Origin: Aureimonas ureilytica
GTDB lineage: Bacteria > Pseudomonadota > Alphaproteobacteria > Rhizobiales > Rhizobiaceae
Direction of reading: 5' to 3'
DNA length: 64,000 nucleotides
NCBI RefSeq assembly: GCF_001475935.1
Contig: NZ_LDQA01000016.1
Location: forward strand, 21,698-85,697
In this document: one piece after another, positions 36,664-46,404 of the stretch
How positions within the stretch are numbered: the first letter of the stretch is position 1
How the letters are laid out: the number at the start of each line of letters is the position of its first letter
Made by a program: the position numbers and the translations under genes
Notes under the pieces: model-generated
Told to the model about the DNA's origin: nothing
Databases searched by the model: none
The model's input: the letters and a program-made list of their open reading frames with translations, nothing else

Positions 36664-36804
36664 CCCACCCTATGTCGGGCGCGAGGGAGAATTTGCAAAG
36701 GCTAAGTTTGCCTCGGCCCTTTCCGTTCCCCATTCGGGGTTCGTCTGTTGCCCTAGAGTTTCGACCTGTCGATAAGCTGGATCAGGGAAAAGCTCTTCGC
36801 GGCG

Positions 36805-37182
36805 ATGCCTATCTTTTGTGCCATGCGAACGTGCCATCTTCATGACTTCCATTCGAGAGACCGCGACGTGCCGATCGAATTTCCTCCACTGTCCGACATC
36901 GCAACCGCTTTTGTTTCTGTCGGTGCGCTGTTTTTCCTGCGCTTCATTCTGGCCGTACGTCGTCTGCGCGGCGAAAGCCGTCAGGCGGAGCCCTTCCTGG
37001 CCGCGATGGCGCATGTCCGGATCATGGGCAGTTTCGGCGCTGAGTATGAGCCGGAGCGCCGCCATGCCTTACGCCAGATCTACACCGGGGTCGTTTTTTG
37101 GGTCGTTGGGTTCGCGCTGCTCTTTTGGATCCTTATGGCACATCTCTTCGAGTTCACTCCGCCGATCGGCACAGGCGCCTGA
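36805..37182 (+). CDS. Small membrane protein of unknown function
   Basis: A 125-residue protein I do not recognise. Two hydrophobic helices are visible, about residues 30-49 (ATAFVSVGALFFLRFILAV) and 96-113 (VVFWVVGFALLFWILMA), with a charged loop between them that contains FGAEYEPERRHALRQIY. GTG 36868, just before VPIEFPPLSD, may be the true start because the first 21 residues look non-coding (cysteine/histidine-rich). It precedes gltX by 51 bp and could be co-transcribed. Confidence 0.55.
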   Translation: MPIFCAMRTCHLHDFHSRDRDVPIEFPPLSDIATAFVSVGALFFLRFILAVRRLRGESRQAEPFLAAMAHVRIMGSFGAEYEPERRHALRQIYTGVVFWVVGFALLFWILMAHLFEFTPPIGTGA

Positions 37183-37233
37183 CAACCGCCCTTTTCATTG
37201 CGGGACAAGCGGCCATGCGCTATCGCCCGCCGC

Positions 37234-38607
37234 ATGACCCACTCCGTCCGCTTCGCGCCCTCTCCAACGGGCTATCTCCATATCGGCAATCTGCGCCCCG
37301 CGCTGTTCAACTGGCTGTTTGCGCAGCGCGAGGGCGGGCGCTTTGTCTTGCGCTACGACGACACGGACACCGAACGCTCCAAGCGCGAATATGCCGACGC
37401 GATCCTGGAGGACATCCGTTGGATCGGCATTCAGCCCGACGAGATCGCTCGGCAGTCCGATCGCATCGCGCTCTATGATGCGGCGGCCGAGCGTCTGCGC
37501 GCCAAGGGCCTGCTCTATCCCTGCTTCGAGACGGCGGACGAGCTGGAGCGTCGGCGCAAGCGGCGCATGGCGCGGGGGCTGCCGCCGATCTACGGGCGCG
37601 AGGCCCTCGCCCTGACGGAGGTCGAGCGACAGGCGTTCGAAGCCGAAGGACGTCGGCCGCACTGGCGGTTCCGCCTTCCCAATTTCCGCGACGACCCGAT
37701 GCAGCCGGAGCGCACGGAGGTTCATTGGGACGACGTGGTGCGCGGGCGGCAGACGGTGGATCTGGCCTCCTTGTCCGACCCGGTCCTGATCCGCGAGGAC
37801 GGAACCTATCTCTACACGCTACCCTCCGTGGTGGACGACGGTGAAATGGGCATCACGCATGTGTTGCGCGGTGACGACCATGTGACCAACACGGGCGTTC
37901 AGATCGCGTTGTTCGAGGCGCTGGATTATAGGACGCCGGCTTTCGGCCATTTCAATCTCCTGACGACGATCGACGGCGAGGGCCTGTCCAAGCGCACCGG
38001 CGCTTTGTCGCTCAGCAGCCTGCGGGCGGACGGCTTCGAGCCCATGGCGGTGGCGTCGCTGGCGGTGCTGACAGGCTTGTCAGGCTCGATCGAGGCCCTG
38101 CCTTCGCTGGAAGCCCTCGGCGAGCGCTTGGACTTCGACGGCGTTTCGGCGTCGAGTTCGAAGTTCGATCCGGCGGAGCTGACGCGTCTCAACGCCGATC
38201 TCGTTCACGCCATGCCGGTGGAGGTCGTCGCCGAGCGGCTTCTGGAATGGGGCGTTCCCGACAGCGATCTCGCTCCGTTCTGGAGTGCCGTCAAGGGTAA
38301 TCTTTCCAAGGTGCCGGATGCCCAGGAATGGGCTGCGATCGTCTATGGCGACGCGCGAGCGGACCAGGCTTTCAATGAAGAGGACACCGCCTTCCTGCGA
38401 ACGGCGTTCGATCTTCTCCCCGCCGCGCCTTTCGACCGTTCGACGTGGAAGGCGTGGACCGACGCCATCAAGGCCGCGACAGATCGCAAAGGCAAAGGGC
38501 TGTTCATGCCGCTGCGCCTCGCGCTGACCGGCCTCGATCACGGACCGGAACTGGCGGAACTGCTACCGCTCATCGGCCGCGAGCGCGCCTTGCAGCGCCG
38601 GCCCTGA
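37234..38607 (+). CDS. gltX: Glutamyl-tRNA synthetase
   Basis: A 457-residue class I aminoacyl-tRNA synthetase. The HIGH motif appears as HIGN in [12 protein letters not shown], the KMSKS motif as GLSKRTG near residue 252. The C-terminal anticodon-binding domain is present. Alphaproteobacteria often have two GltX proteins, one of which can charge tRNA-Gln with glutamate for GatCAB; this looks like one such copy, but which one is not readable. ATG 37234 begins [12 protein letters not shown]. Its stop codon lies inside a hairpin. Confidence 0.92.
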   Translation: MTHSVRFAPSPTGYLHIGNLRPALFNWLFAQREGGRFVLRYDDTDTERSKREYADAILEDIRWIGIQPDEIARQSDRIALYDAAAERLRAKGLLYPCFETADELERRRKRRMARGLPPIYGREALALTEVERQAFEAEGRRPHWRFRLPNFRDDPMQPERTEVHWDDVVRGRQTVDLASLSDPVLIREDGTYLYTLPSVVDDGEMGITHVLRGDDHVTNTGVQIALFEALDYRTPAFGHFNLLTTIDGEGLSKRTGALSLSSLRADGFEPMAVASLAVLTGLSGSIEALPSLEALGERLDFDGVSASSSKFDPAELTRLNADLVHAMPVEVVAERLLEWGVPDSDLAPFWSAVKGNLSKVPDAQEWAAIVYGDARADQAFNEEDTAFLRTAFDLLPAAPFDRSTWKAWTDAIKAATDRKGKGLFMPLRLALTGLDHGPELAELLPLIGRERALQRRP

Positions 38608-38617
38608 GGGCCGGCGC
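38595..38617 (+). repeat. Hairpin with the gltX stop codon in its loop
   Basis: GCGCCGGCCC (38595-38604) and GGGCCGGCGC (38608-38617) pair perfectly; the three-base loop is exactly the TGA stop codon of gltX. There is no T-tract on either strand. It lies between convergent gltX and maeB and may stabilise the 3' end or act with Rho. Confidence 0.75.
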
Positions 38618-38640
38618 CAAATGCCTCGTGATGCCAGCCG

Positions 38641-40956
38641 CTAGCGGCTGGCGTCTCCCTGCTGCACGGCCTGGGCGACCGCGATCGCCGCCATGTTCAC
38701 GATGCCGCGCGAGGTCACGGACGGCGTCAGGATGTGCGCCGGCGTCGCCGCACCGAGCAGGATCGGGCCGACGTGAAGCGCGTCGGTCATGACCTTCACG
38801 ACATTCATCGAGATATTGGCCGCGTCGAGCGACGGGAAGAGCAGGAGGTTCGCGTCTCCCGTCAGCGTCGAGTTCGGCATCACGCGCTGACGCAGCGCCT
38901 GCGACAATGCGGCGTCGCCATGCATCTCGCCGTCGATCTCCAGATCGGGTGCGCGCTGATGAACCAGCGATAGCGCCTCGCGGAGCTTGATCGCGTCCGG
39001 GTAGTCGCTTGTGCCGAAATTGGAATGCGAGAGGAACGCGGCGCGCGGCGTGATGCCGAACCGCTTGACCTCCTTGGCCGCGAGACAGGCGATCTCGGCC
39101 AGTTCCTCGGCGTTCGGGTTTTCCTGCACATAGGTGTCGGCAAAGAACACCGTGCCATACTGAGACAGAAGAAGGCTGAGACCCGACAGACGCTTCACGC
39201 CCGGCGCGATGCCGATGACCTGCTTGATATCCCGGATATGTCGCGAGAAGCGCCCGCCGAGGCCGCAGAGCATGATGTCGGCGTCGCCGCGCGACACCGA
39301 GACCGCCGCGATTACCGTCGTGTTGGTGCGCACCAGCGCGCGCGCCGTGTCCGGGTTGACGCCGCGCCGGCCGACCTTCGAGAAATAATGATCGACATAG
39401 TCGCGGTAGCGCGGATCGTCCTCGGGGTTCACCACCTCGAAATCTTGCCCCTGACGGATGCGCAGGGCGAACCGCTCCAACCGGGTCTGAATCACGCTCG
39501 GACGGCCGACCAGAATCGGCTGGCAGATTTTCTCTTCCAGCATGACCTGGGCCGCGCGCAGCACGCGCTCGTCCTCGCCATCGGCGAAAATCACGCGCTT
39601 GCCGGAGTTGCGCGCGATCTGGAAGATCGGCTTCATGACGAGGCCGGAGCGGAACACGAAGCGGTTCAGCCGGTCGATATAGGCGTCCCAATCGGCGATC
39701 GGGCGCGAGGCGACGCCGGAGGCCTCGGCGGCCTTCGCGACGGCGGGGGCGATCTTGAGGATCAGGCGCGGGTCGAAGGGCGAGGGGATCAGATATTCCG
39801 CGCCGAAGACCGGCGTTTCCGAGCCATAGGCCTTGGCCGCAACTTCGGAAACTTCCTCGCGCGCCAGCGCCGCGATCGCGTCCACGGCCGCGATCTTCAT
39901 CTCCTCGTTGATCGTGGTCGCGCCGCAATCCAGCGCGCCGCGGAAGATGAAGGGGAAGCAGAGGACGTTGTTGACCTGATTGGGGAAGTCCGACCGCCCC
40001 GTACAGATGATCGCGTCCGGGCGCACGGCGCGCGCGAGATCGGGCATGATCTCCGGCGTCGGATTGGCGAGCGCCATGATCAGCGGCCGGTCGGCCATCT
40101 TCTCCAGAAGCTCGGGCTTCAGAACGCCCGCCGCCGACAGGCCGAGGAAGATGTCCGCGCCCTCGATCACCTCGGCCAGGGTCTTGGCCGCTGTCTCCTT
40201 GGCATAGACCGCCATCCAGCGATCGATCCGGCCCTCGCGGCCGGTGGAGACGACACCGTCCTTGTCGGTGCAGATGATGTTCTCGACCTTGGCGCCGAGC
40301 GAAACCAGAAGGTTGAGGCAGGCGATGGCCGCCGCGCCCGCGCCCGAGGTGACGATCTTCACGTCCTCAATGCGCTTGTTGCCCAGAAGCAGCGCGTTGC
40401 GCACCGCTGCCGCTACGATAATGGCCGTGCCATGCTGATCGTCATGGAAAACGGGGATGCTCATGCGCGCACGCAGGCGCTCCTCGACCTCGAAGCACTC
40501 GGGCGCCTTGATGTCTTCCAGATTGATACCGCCGAAGGTCGGCTCCAGCGCCGCCACGACATCAACGATCCGGTCGATCTCCTGCGCGTCGATCTCGATA
40601 TCGAACACGTCGATATCGGCGAATTTCTTGAAAAGGACGGCCTTGCCTTCCATCACCGGCTTGGAGGCGAGGGGGCCGATATTGCCGAGGCCCAGAACCG
40701 CCGTGCCGTTGGATACGACCGCGACCAGATTGGCGCGGCTCGTGTAATCGGCGGCGAGATTGGGGTCGTCCGCGATCGCGAGGCACGGCGCGGCAACGCC
40801 CGGCGAATAGGCGAGCGCCAGATCGCGCTGGTTGCCGACGGGTTTGGTGGCCTGGATCGCCAGTTTACCGGGCTTGGGATGGCGGTGGTAGAAGAGCGCC
40901 TGCTCGTTCAGGTCTGCGGCGGCTGCCTGCCGTTTGGTTTCGTCGGCGCTCGACAT
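38641..40956 (-). CDS. maeB: NADP-dependent malic enzyme with phosphotransacetylase-like C-terminus
   Basis: A 771-residue enzyme decarboxylating malate to pyruvate. The N-terminal malic enzyme part (about residues 15-430) has YSPGVAAPC, the catalytic lysine region, [11 protein letters not shown], and the nucleotide motif [11 protein letters not shown]. The C-terminal 320 residues resemble phosphate acetyltransferase ([26 protein letters not shown]) but are regulatory in MaeB-type enzymes. ATG 40956 with GGAGAGAG upstream begins [10 protein letters not shown]; the longer frame to 41061 lacks support. In rhizobia this two-domain form is typical. Confidence 0.93.
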   Translation of the reverse strand: MSSADETKRQAAAADLNEQALFYHRHPKPGKLAIQATKPVGNQRDLALAYSPGVAAPCLAIADDPNLAADYTSRANLVAVVSNGTAVLGLGNIGPLASKPVMEGKAVLFKKFADIDVFDIEIDAQEIDRIVDVVAALEPTFGGINLEDIKAPECFEVEERLRARMSIPVFHDDQHGTAIIVAAAVRNALLLGNKRIEDVKIVTSGAGAAAIACLNLLVSLGAKVENIICTDKDGVVSTGREGRIDRWMAVYAKETAAKTLAEVIEGADIFLGLSAAGVLKPELLEKMADRPLIMALANPTPEIMPDLARAVRPDAIICTGRSDFPNQVNNVLCFPFIFRGALDCGATTINEEMKIAAVDAIAALAREEVSEVAAKAYGSETPVFGAEYLIPSPFDPRLILKIAPAVAKAAEASGVASRPIADWDAYIDRLNRFVFRSGLVMKPIFQIARNSGKRVIFADGEDERVLRAAQVMLEEKICQPILVGRPSVIQTRLERFALRIRQGQDFEVVNPEDDPRYRDYVDHYFSKVGRRGVNPDTARALVRTNTTVIAAVSVSRGDADIMLCGLGGRFSRHIRDIKQVIGIAPGVKRLSGLSLLLSQYGTVFFADTYVQENPNAEELAEIACLAAKEVKRFGITPRAAFLSHSNFGTSDYPDAIKLREALSLVHQRAPDLEIDGEMHGDAALSQALRQRVMPNSTLTGDANLLLFPSLDAANISMNVVKVMTDALHVGPILLGAATPAHILTPSVTSRGIVNMAAIAVAQAVQQGDASR

Positions 40957-41159
40957 GCTCTCTCCATCGCTGCAATTCAGGGCGAACGCGATGATTTGGG
41001 AGCACGCGCGTCCACGTCCTTTAGCCTCTAAGCCAGATGCGCCCCGAAGGGCAATCGGCAAGACACGGGCCGACGCGCCGGCGCGGCGTCATACGCCTGC
41101 AACAGGCTTAGGGCAGTTTAACGATCGCGAGGCCGAAGAGCGAACGGGCGGGCAGGCAG

Positions 41160-41993
41160 ATGGAACAATGGAATGCGACCCGCCATGTGCGAACCTTGTT
41201 CCTGTCGGACATTCATCTGGGGTCGAGGGCAGCGCAAGCCGATCTTCTGATCGATTTCCTGCGCTGCGTCGATGCCGAGAAAATCTATCTCGTCGGCGAC
41301 ATCGTGGATGGATGGCGCCTGAAGCGCACGTGGCACTGGCCCCAGTCGCATAATGACGTGGTGCAGAAGCTCCTGCGCAAGGCGCGCAAGGGCACCGAGA
41401 TCATCTATATTCCCGGCAATCACGACGATTTCCTGCGCGATTTCGTGGGAACACATTTCGGCGGCATCGAAGTCCGGCTGAATGACGTCCACACGACGGC
41501 CAATGGTCAGCGCCTTCTTGTGATGCATGGCGACGAGTTCGACGTGGTGGTGCGCCATGCCAAGCTCATCGCCCATCTCGGCGACTGGGCCTATGATATG
41601 GCGATCGCCATCAATGTCGCGCTGAACTGGACGCGCCGACGCCTTGGCTTCGGCTACTGGTCCTTCTCGTCCTGGGCCAAGGGCCGCGTGAAGCGCGCCG
41701 TGAACTTCATCGGCGCGTTCGAGGAGGCGCTGTCGGGCGAAGCCAAGCGGCAGGATTGCGAAGGCGTGATCTGCGGCCATATTCACCATCCCAAGATCGA
41801 AACCCTCGGCGACATGCTCTATGTCAACACAGGCGACTGGGTGGAAAGCTGCTCGGCCATCGTGGAGCGCCATGATGGAACGCTGGAACTGGTGCATTGG
41901 ACAGCCTTCGAGCGCGTGGATGAGACGAGCGATCCTCGGCTCGGCCTGCGCTTCCTGAAGCCGCGCGAGCGTTTGCCGGAAGCGGCCGAATAA
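41160..41993 (+). CDS. LpxH-like calcineurin-type metallophosphoesterase
   Basis: A 277-residue phosphoesterase. All metal-binding motifs are in place: LSDIHLGS (D and H), GDIVDGW, PGNHDD, MHGDEFD and GHIHHP. It resembles UDP-2,3-diacylglucosamine hydrolases but is longer and carries a central insertion (residues about 150-190) with NWTRRRLGFGYWSF. Most alphaproteobacteria make lipid A with the unrelated LpxI, so this LpxH-like group likely acts on another pyrophosphate or phospholipid. No signal peptide. Same direction as the following MFS gene, 88 bp apart. Confidence 0.8.
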   Translation: MEQWNATRHVRTLFLSDIHLGSRAAQADLLIDFLRCVDAEKIYLVGDIVDGWRLKRTWHWPQSHNDVVQKLLRKARKGTEIIYIPGNHDDFLRDFVGTHFGGIEVRLNDVHTTANGQRLLVMHGDEFDVVVRHAKLIAHLGDWAYDMAIAINVALNWTRRRLGFGYWSFSSWAKGRVKRAVNFIGAFEEALSGEAKRQDCEGVICGHIHHPKIETLGDMLYVNTGDWVESCSAIVERHDGTLELVHWTAFERVDETSDPRLGLRFLKPRERLPEAAE

Positions 41994-42081
41994 GGACGCT
42001 GGCCGCATCTCCAGGATGAAGGGTTTGTCGGGCCGGGCTCGGTTTGATAGGCGGATGGTCCAACCGCCGCGAGCCTCGTTC

Positions 42082-43335
42082 ATGACATCTGATCTTTCGG
42101 TGCCGGCCGCAACGCGGCGCATGTTCGACCGGCGGATGTCCTTCGTCTTTGCCGGCAATTTCGTAACGCTCGGTATCTTCTTCCCCTTTTTCCCAGTCTG
42201 GCTTGGGCACAAGGGGTTGGATGGCGACGAGATCGGTTTGATTCTCGCGCTTCAGATCGGGCTGCGCGTTCTCGTCTGCCCGCCTGTTCTGCGTCAGGCC
42301 GATCGCTCCCGGGATCGAGCCCATCTGCTGATCGCAGCGGCTTTCGCAAGCCTTGTAGCCTCGCTGCCCTTCTTCCAGGTCGAGGGATGGAGTTCTATTC
42401 TTCTGGCGACATTGGTTCTGGCGGCGGTGTGGTGCCCGGCCATTCCGCTGACCGATGCCATCGCGCTGTCGGGGGTGCGGCGGCTGGGGTCGGATTACGG
42501 GCGCTCGCGCCTTTGGGGTTCGATCAGCTTTATCGCCGCCAATATCGCTGGGGGTGTTCTGATCGGCTGGCTCGGCGTCGGTCGGTTTCCTCTCGTGCTT
42601 TGCCTGGCATTTCTGACGGCGGCTCTGGTGACGCTGGCCGCGCCGCGCTTGGGGCAGCCTCTCAAAGCCTCGCCTCTGCCACTCGCGCCACCGCAGGAGC
42701 CTTGGACGCCCTCGCCATCCCTTATTCAGCGCCTGCGGCGGCTTGGCCCCGCGCCGGATATGAAGAGGCTTCTGCCGACACTCATCGGCATCGCGCTGAT
42801 TCAAGCAAGCCACGCGCTTCTGAATGGTTTTGCGTCGCTCCAATGGGCGAAGCTCGGCTATGGCGCGGTCGAGATCGGTGTGTTCTGGGCGATCGGCGTG
42901 GTGGCCGAGGTCATGCTGTTTCGCTTGGCGGCCCAACCGCTTCGTCGCTTCGGCATCAAAGCCGTGCTGCTGGCGTCCGCGCTGGTGGCCGCCGCGCGTT
43001 GGACTCTCTTCACGCATGATCTCGGTTTGGTCGGCTTCGCACTTCTCCAGACCGCCCATGCGATGACCTTTGCCGCCGCGCATGTCTGCCTGCAAATGCT
43101 GATCGGCTCGTCGGTCGCGGAAAACCGCTTCGGCGCGGCGCAAGGGTTGAGCTTCGCGCTCCAGACGACGCTCATGGCCGCCGCTACGTTCGGCGGCGGC
43201 GTTCTTTATCAACAAGGCGGCGCAGAGGCCTTCTATGCGATGGCGGCCATGGCACTGGCCGCTTTCGTCATTATCGCCTTGTCGCCTCAGCCCCAAAGCG
43301 CGGGTGAGGGCGGGAAGACCCGCGAGCCGTCATAG
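42082..43335 (+). CDS. MFS transporter, HcaT-like
   Basis: A 417-residue major facilitator with 12 predicted helices. The motif DYGRSRLWGSISFI (near residue 136) is the fingerprint of the HcaT/MFS_1-like group, whose E. coli member is linked to phenylpropionate uptake; the substrate here is unknown. ATG 42082 starts a short charged N-terminus before helix 1. Its 3' end overlaps the convergent epimerase gene by 49 bp. Confidence 0.8.
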   Translation: MTSDLSVPAATRRMFDRRMSFVFAGNFVTLGIFFPFFPVWLGHKGLDGDEIGLILALQIGLRVLVCPPVLRQADRSRDRAHLLIAAAFASLVASLPFFQVEGWSSILLATLVLAAVWCPAIPLTDAIALSGVRRLGSDYGRSRLWGSISFIAANIAGGVLIGWLGVGRFPLVLCLAFLTAALVTLAAPRLGQPLKASPLPLAPPQEPWTPSPSLIQRLRRLGPAPDMKRLLPTLIGIALIQASHALLNGFASLQWAKLGYGAVEIGVFWAIGVVAEVMLFRLAAQPLRRFGIKAVLLASALVAAARWTLFTHDLGLVGFALLQTAHAMTFAAAHVCLQMLIGSSVAENRFGAAQGLSFALQTTLMAAATFGGGVLYQQGGAEAFYAMAAMALAAFVIIALSPQPQSAGEGGKTREPS

Positions 43336-44273
43336 CGCAACCCATTCGGCCGGTCTTCGCGCAGCAGCAAGGGGCCGTCGAGATCGACCAGTTCCGCCCC
43401 TTGCGCCAGAAGGAGCGCCGGCGCCATGGCGAGCGACGAGCCGACCATGCAGCCGACCATGACCCCGAACCCGAGGCGCCTCGCTTCCTCCAGGAAGATC
43501 AAGCCCTCCGTCAAGCCCCCGGTCTTGTCGAGCTTGAGGTTCACGTAATCGTAGCGGCCGATCAGCGTGTGAAGGTCGCCGCTTCCATGCACGGATTCAT
43601 CGGCGCAGATCGGGACGGGATGCGGGGTTCGAGCCAGGATGTCGTCCTGCCCCGCGGGAAGCGGCTGCTCCACGACGAAAGCGCCGATCGACGCCGCGAC
43701 GAGCAGATGGGTTTTGAAATTGTCGCCGGTCCAGCCCTCGTTCGCATCGATGATCAGGCGCGCGCCAGGCGCGGCGTCGCGCACTGCGCGCATCCGGTCC
43801 GCATCCTCCGCGCCCCGCCCGACCTTGACCTTCAGCACGCTGCGATGGGCCACGGCGCGGGTTGCCGCCGCCATCTCGTCCGGAGATCCGAGCGAGATCG
43901 TGTAGGCGGTGTCGACCGGATTTAGACCGGGCAGCCCGGCCAGTGTGGACGCGGACGTGCCGGATGTCTTGGCCTCGAGGTCCCAAAGCGCGCAGTCCAC
44001 GGCGTTGCGCGCCGCGCCAGGCGGCATGATCTTCGCCAACTCCTCCCGAGTCAGCCCGTCTTCGAGGGGGGTGCGCAAGGACTCGATGGCCTCGACGACG
44101 CCGTCCACGGTTTCGCCATAGCGCGCATAGGGAACGCACTCGCCCCGGCCGATCGCATCGCCTTTCGCGATCGAGCAGGTAACGACCACGGCTTCGGTCT
44201 TGGCCCCGCGCGCGATCGTAAATTGTTTGGCCAGCGAAAAAACGTCCACTGTGACCGAAAGACGACTCGTCAT
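43287..44273 (-). CDS. Dipeptide (L-Ala-D/L-Glu) epimerase, enolase superfamily
   Basis: A 328-residue enzyme of the muconate-lactonising subgroup. Catalytic lysines lie in LKVKVG (near residue 150) and NLKLDKTGG (near 245); metal ligands are in DANEGW, EQPL and DESVH. This arrangement matches L-Ala-D/L-Glu epimerases (YcjG/YkfB), which recycle murein peptides. N-succinyl or other dipeptide epimerisation is possible. It is transcribed divergently from the mla operon and its last 49 bp overlap the MFS gene tail-to-tail. Confidence 0.85.
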   Translation of the reverse strand: MTSRLSVTVDVFSLAKQFTIARGAKTEAVVVTCSIAKGDAIGRGECVPYARYGETVDGVVEAIESLRTPLEDGLTREELAKIMPPGAARNAVDCALWDLEAKTSGTSASTLAGLPGLNPVDTAYTISLGSPDEMAAATRAVAHRSVLKVKVGRGAEDADRMRAVRDAAPGARLIIDANEGWTGDNFKTHLLVAASIGAFVVEQPLPAGQDDILARTPHPVPICADESVHGSGDLHTLIGRYDYVNLKLDKTGGLTEGLIFLEEARRLGFGVMVGCMVGSSLAMAPALLLAQGAELVDLDGPLLLREDRPNGLRYDGSRVFPPSPALWG

Positions 44274-44399
44274 TTTTATCCCTTAACCGATCTTAACATC
44301 ACTATTCGGCGTCACAGGCGGACGCTACGTGTGCAATGCAGGATGTGGAAGAGCCGCGTATCGGGCTGTCCATCGCCAACAGAGGCTGTAACTCTCGGA

Positions 44400-45584
44400 A
44401 TGCTCAACAAACCCAAGTCCGACGAGGGACGCGGCCGCGGGGAAGCCGAGGCCTCTCCCCCTTCCATCGAAGCCGAAAAGAGCCAGAAGGGCATCGTGCT
44501 CAAGCTGGCCGGCGACTGGCTGTCCCGCACGATCGGCTCCGTCGAGGAGAAGATCACCGAGACCAGCAAGGCCGATCTCGGCAAGTCTCTCGTCGTGGAT
44601 TGCAGCGGTATCGGCCGCATGGATACATCGGGCGCGTTCCTGATCGAGCGTCTGGCCCGTCAGATGGGCGAGAAGGGCCGCAAGGTCGAGTTTCGCGGCG
44701 CGGACAAGGACAAGACGCTGTTCGAAGCCGTTCGAAAGGCTTTGGACGTCAAGCGCACACCACCGCAGGCGCCCAAGCGCACCAGCCTGACGGACGTCTT
44801 CGCCAAGATCGGCGAAGGCGTCTTCGCCATGGGGCGCGAAGTGACGAGCGGCCTCAACATCGTCGGCGCCGCGCTCTACGGCGCGGGTCGGCGCATGACG
44901 GGCCAGACGCAGATCCGGCCCGCCGCGATCGTCAATCAGATGGATCGCATGGGCGTTCGCGCGGTGCCGATCATCGCCCTCATGAGCTTCCTGATCGGCG
45001 CGGTTATCGCGCAGCAAGGCGCGTTTCAGCTTCGCAATTTCGGCGCGGAAATCTTCGTCGTCGATCTCGTCGGCATTCTCCAGCTGCGCGAGATCGGCGT
45101 TCTCCTGACCGCCATCATGATCGCGGGCCGCTCGGGCAGCGCGATCACGGCCGAAATCGGTTCGATGAAGATGCGCGAGGAGGTGGACGCGCTGCATGTC
45201 ATCGGGCTCAATCCGATTGGCGTTCTGATCTTCCCGCGCCTCGTCGCGCTGGTGATCGTTCTTCCGCTTCTGGCCTTTATCGCCGATCTGGCCGGACTTC
45301 TGGGCGCCATCGTCGTCACCTGGGTGTATTCCGGCATCACGCCGGACGCCTTCCTCATGCGCTTGCGCGGCGCCATCGATGTCGGCACCGTGTTCGCCGG
45401 CCTCATCAAGGCTCCGTTCATGGCCATCGTCATCGGCATCATGGCGTCCATGGAGGGCATGAAGGTCGGCGGCAGCGCCGAAAGCCTCGGCCGCCACGTC
45501 ACCGCATCGGTGGTCAAATCCATCTTCCTTGTCATCCTGATGGATGCTGTTTTCGCGATTTTCTATGCCGCCATCGGATACTGA
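44400..45584 (+). CDS. mlaE: STAS-MlaE fusion, lipid ABC transporter permease
   Basis: A 394-residue permease of the Mla/MCE-type phospholipid transporter. Residues about 28-108 are a STAS domain (LVVDCSGIGRMDTSGAFLIE), the role played by separate MlaB in E. coli. Residues about 140-394 are the MlaE core (LMSFLIGAVIAQQGAFQL; EIGSMKMREEVDALHVIG). ATG 44400 was chosen as closest to the STAS domain; ATG 44343 is in frame. The next gene starts inside this one (20 bp overlap), so expression is coupled. Confidence 0.9.
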   Translation: MLNKPKSDEGRGRGEAEASPPSIEAEKSQKGIVLKLAGDWLSRTIGSVEEKITETSKADLGKSLVVDCSGIGRMDTSGAFLIERLARQMGEKGRKVEFRGADKDKTLFEAVRKALDVKRTPPQAPKRTSLTDVFAKIGEGVFAMGREVTSGLNIVGAALYGAGRRMTGQTQIRPAAIVNQMDRMGVRAVPIIALMSFLIGAVIAQQGAFQLRNFGAEIFVVDLVGILQLREIGVLLTAIMIAGRSGSAITAEIGSMKMREEVDALHVIGLNPIGVLIFPRLVALVIVLPLLAFIADLAGLLGAIVVTWVYSGITPDAFLMRLRGAIDVGTVFAGLIKAPFMAIVIGIMASMEGMKVGGSAESLGRHVTASVVKSIFLVILMDAVFAIFYAAIGY

Positions 45585-46404
45585 CAAACATCGCAAGACC
45601 GATCACGACGTGATTATCCGTGCCACGGATGTGACCGTTCGCTTCGGTTCGAAAACCATTCTGGACGGGCTCTCGCTGGATGTTCGGCGCGGCGAAATCC
45701 TCGGCTTCGTCGGCGCGTCCGGCACGGGCAAATCCGTGCTGCTGCGCACGATCCTCGGTCTCAACCCCAAGCAGGGCGGAAAGATCGAAGTCTTCGGCGT
45801 CGATTACGACCGGGCGAGCGACGCCGAGCGGCTCACCGTCGAGCAGCGCTGGGGTGTTCTGTTTCAGCAAGGCGCTCTGTTCTCGTCCTTGACGGTGCTG
45901 GAGAACATCCAGGTTCCCATGCGGGAATATCTCGATATCTCACCGCAACTGATGGAAGAGCTCGCCCGGCTCAAGATCGATCTTGTCGGCCTTGCGCCCG
46001 ATGCGGCGGAAAAATACCCGTCCGAATTGTCGGGCGGCATGATCAAGCGCGCCGCTCTCGCGCGAGCGCTCGCGCTCGATCCCGACATTGTCTTTCTGGA
46101 CGAGCCGACATCGGGCCTTGATCCGATCGGCGCAGCCGATTTCGACGAATTGATCATGACGCTGCGCGATACGCTCGGCCTCACCGTTTACATGGTGACG
46201 CACGACCTCGACAGTCTATTTATGGCGTGCGATCGAATCGCGGTGCTCGGGCAGAAGAAGGTCCTCGTCGAAGGGCCGCTCCAGACCATGCTCGAGAACG
46301 ACGACCCTTGGGTTCGATCCTATTTCCACGGCAAGCGCGCCCGGACTGTGGTGCCGAAAGACGAAAATCCGCACTACGCGGTGAAGGACAGTGATGGAAA
46401 ATAG
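45565..46404 (+). CDS. mlaF: MCE-type lipid transporter ATPase MlaF
   Basis: A 279-residue ABC ATPase. Walker A is GASGTGKSV near residue 50, the signature LSGGMIKRAALARAL, Walker B IVFLDEPTSGLDP, H-loop VTHDLDS. The methionine-containing signature GGMIKR is typical of MlaF/Ttg2A. ATG 45565 is preferred; ATG 45544 would add seven residues. It overlaps mlaE at its start and mlaD by 11 bp at its end. Confidence 0.93.
   Translation: MPPSDTDKHRKTDHDVIIRATDVTVRFGSKTILDGLSLDVRRGEILGFVGASGTGKSVLLRTILGLNPKQGGKIEVFGVDYDRASDAERLTVEQRWGVLFQQGALFSSLTVLENIQVPMREYLDISPQLMEELARLKIDLVGLAPDAAEKYPSELSGGMIKRAALARALALDPDIVFLDEPTSGLDPIGAADFDELIMTLRDTLGLTVYMVTHDLDSLFMACDRIAVLGQKKVLVEGPLQTMLENDDPWVRSYFHGKRARTVVPKDENPHYAVKDSDGK

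Noticed and set aside
39025..41031. 668-codon open frame on the plus strand
   Set aside because: Antisense to maeB, which has complete malic-enzyme motifs; the plus-strand translation has no recognisable domain.
44283..44297. TTAAC repeated twice upstream of mlaE, like a CtrA box
   Set aside because: The spacer is 6 rather than 7 bases and neither flanking gene is an expected cell-cycle target.
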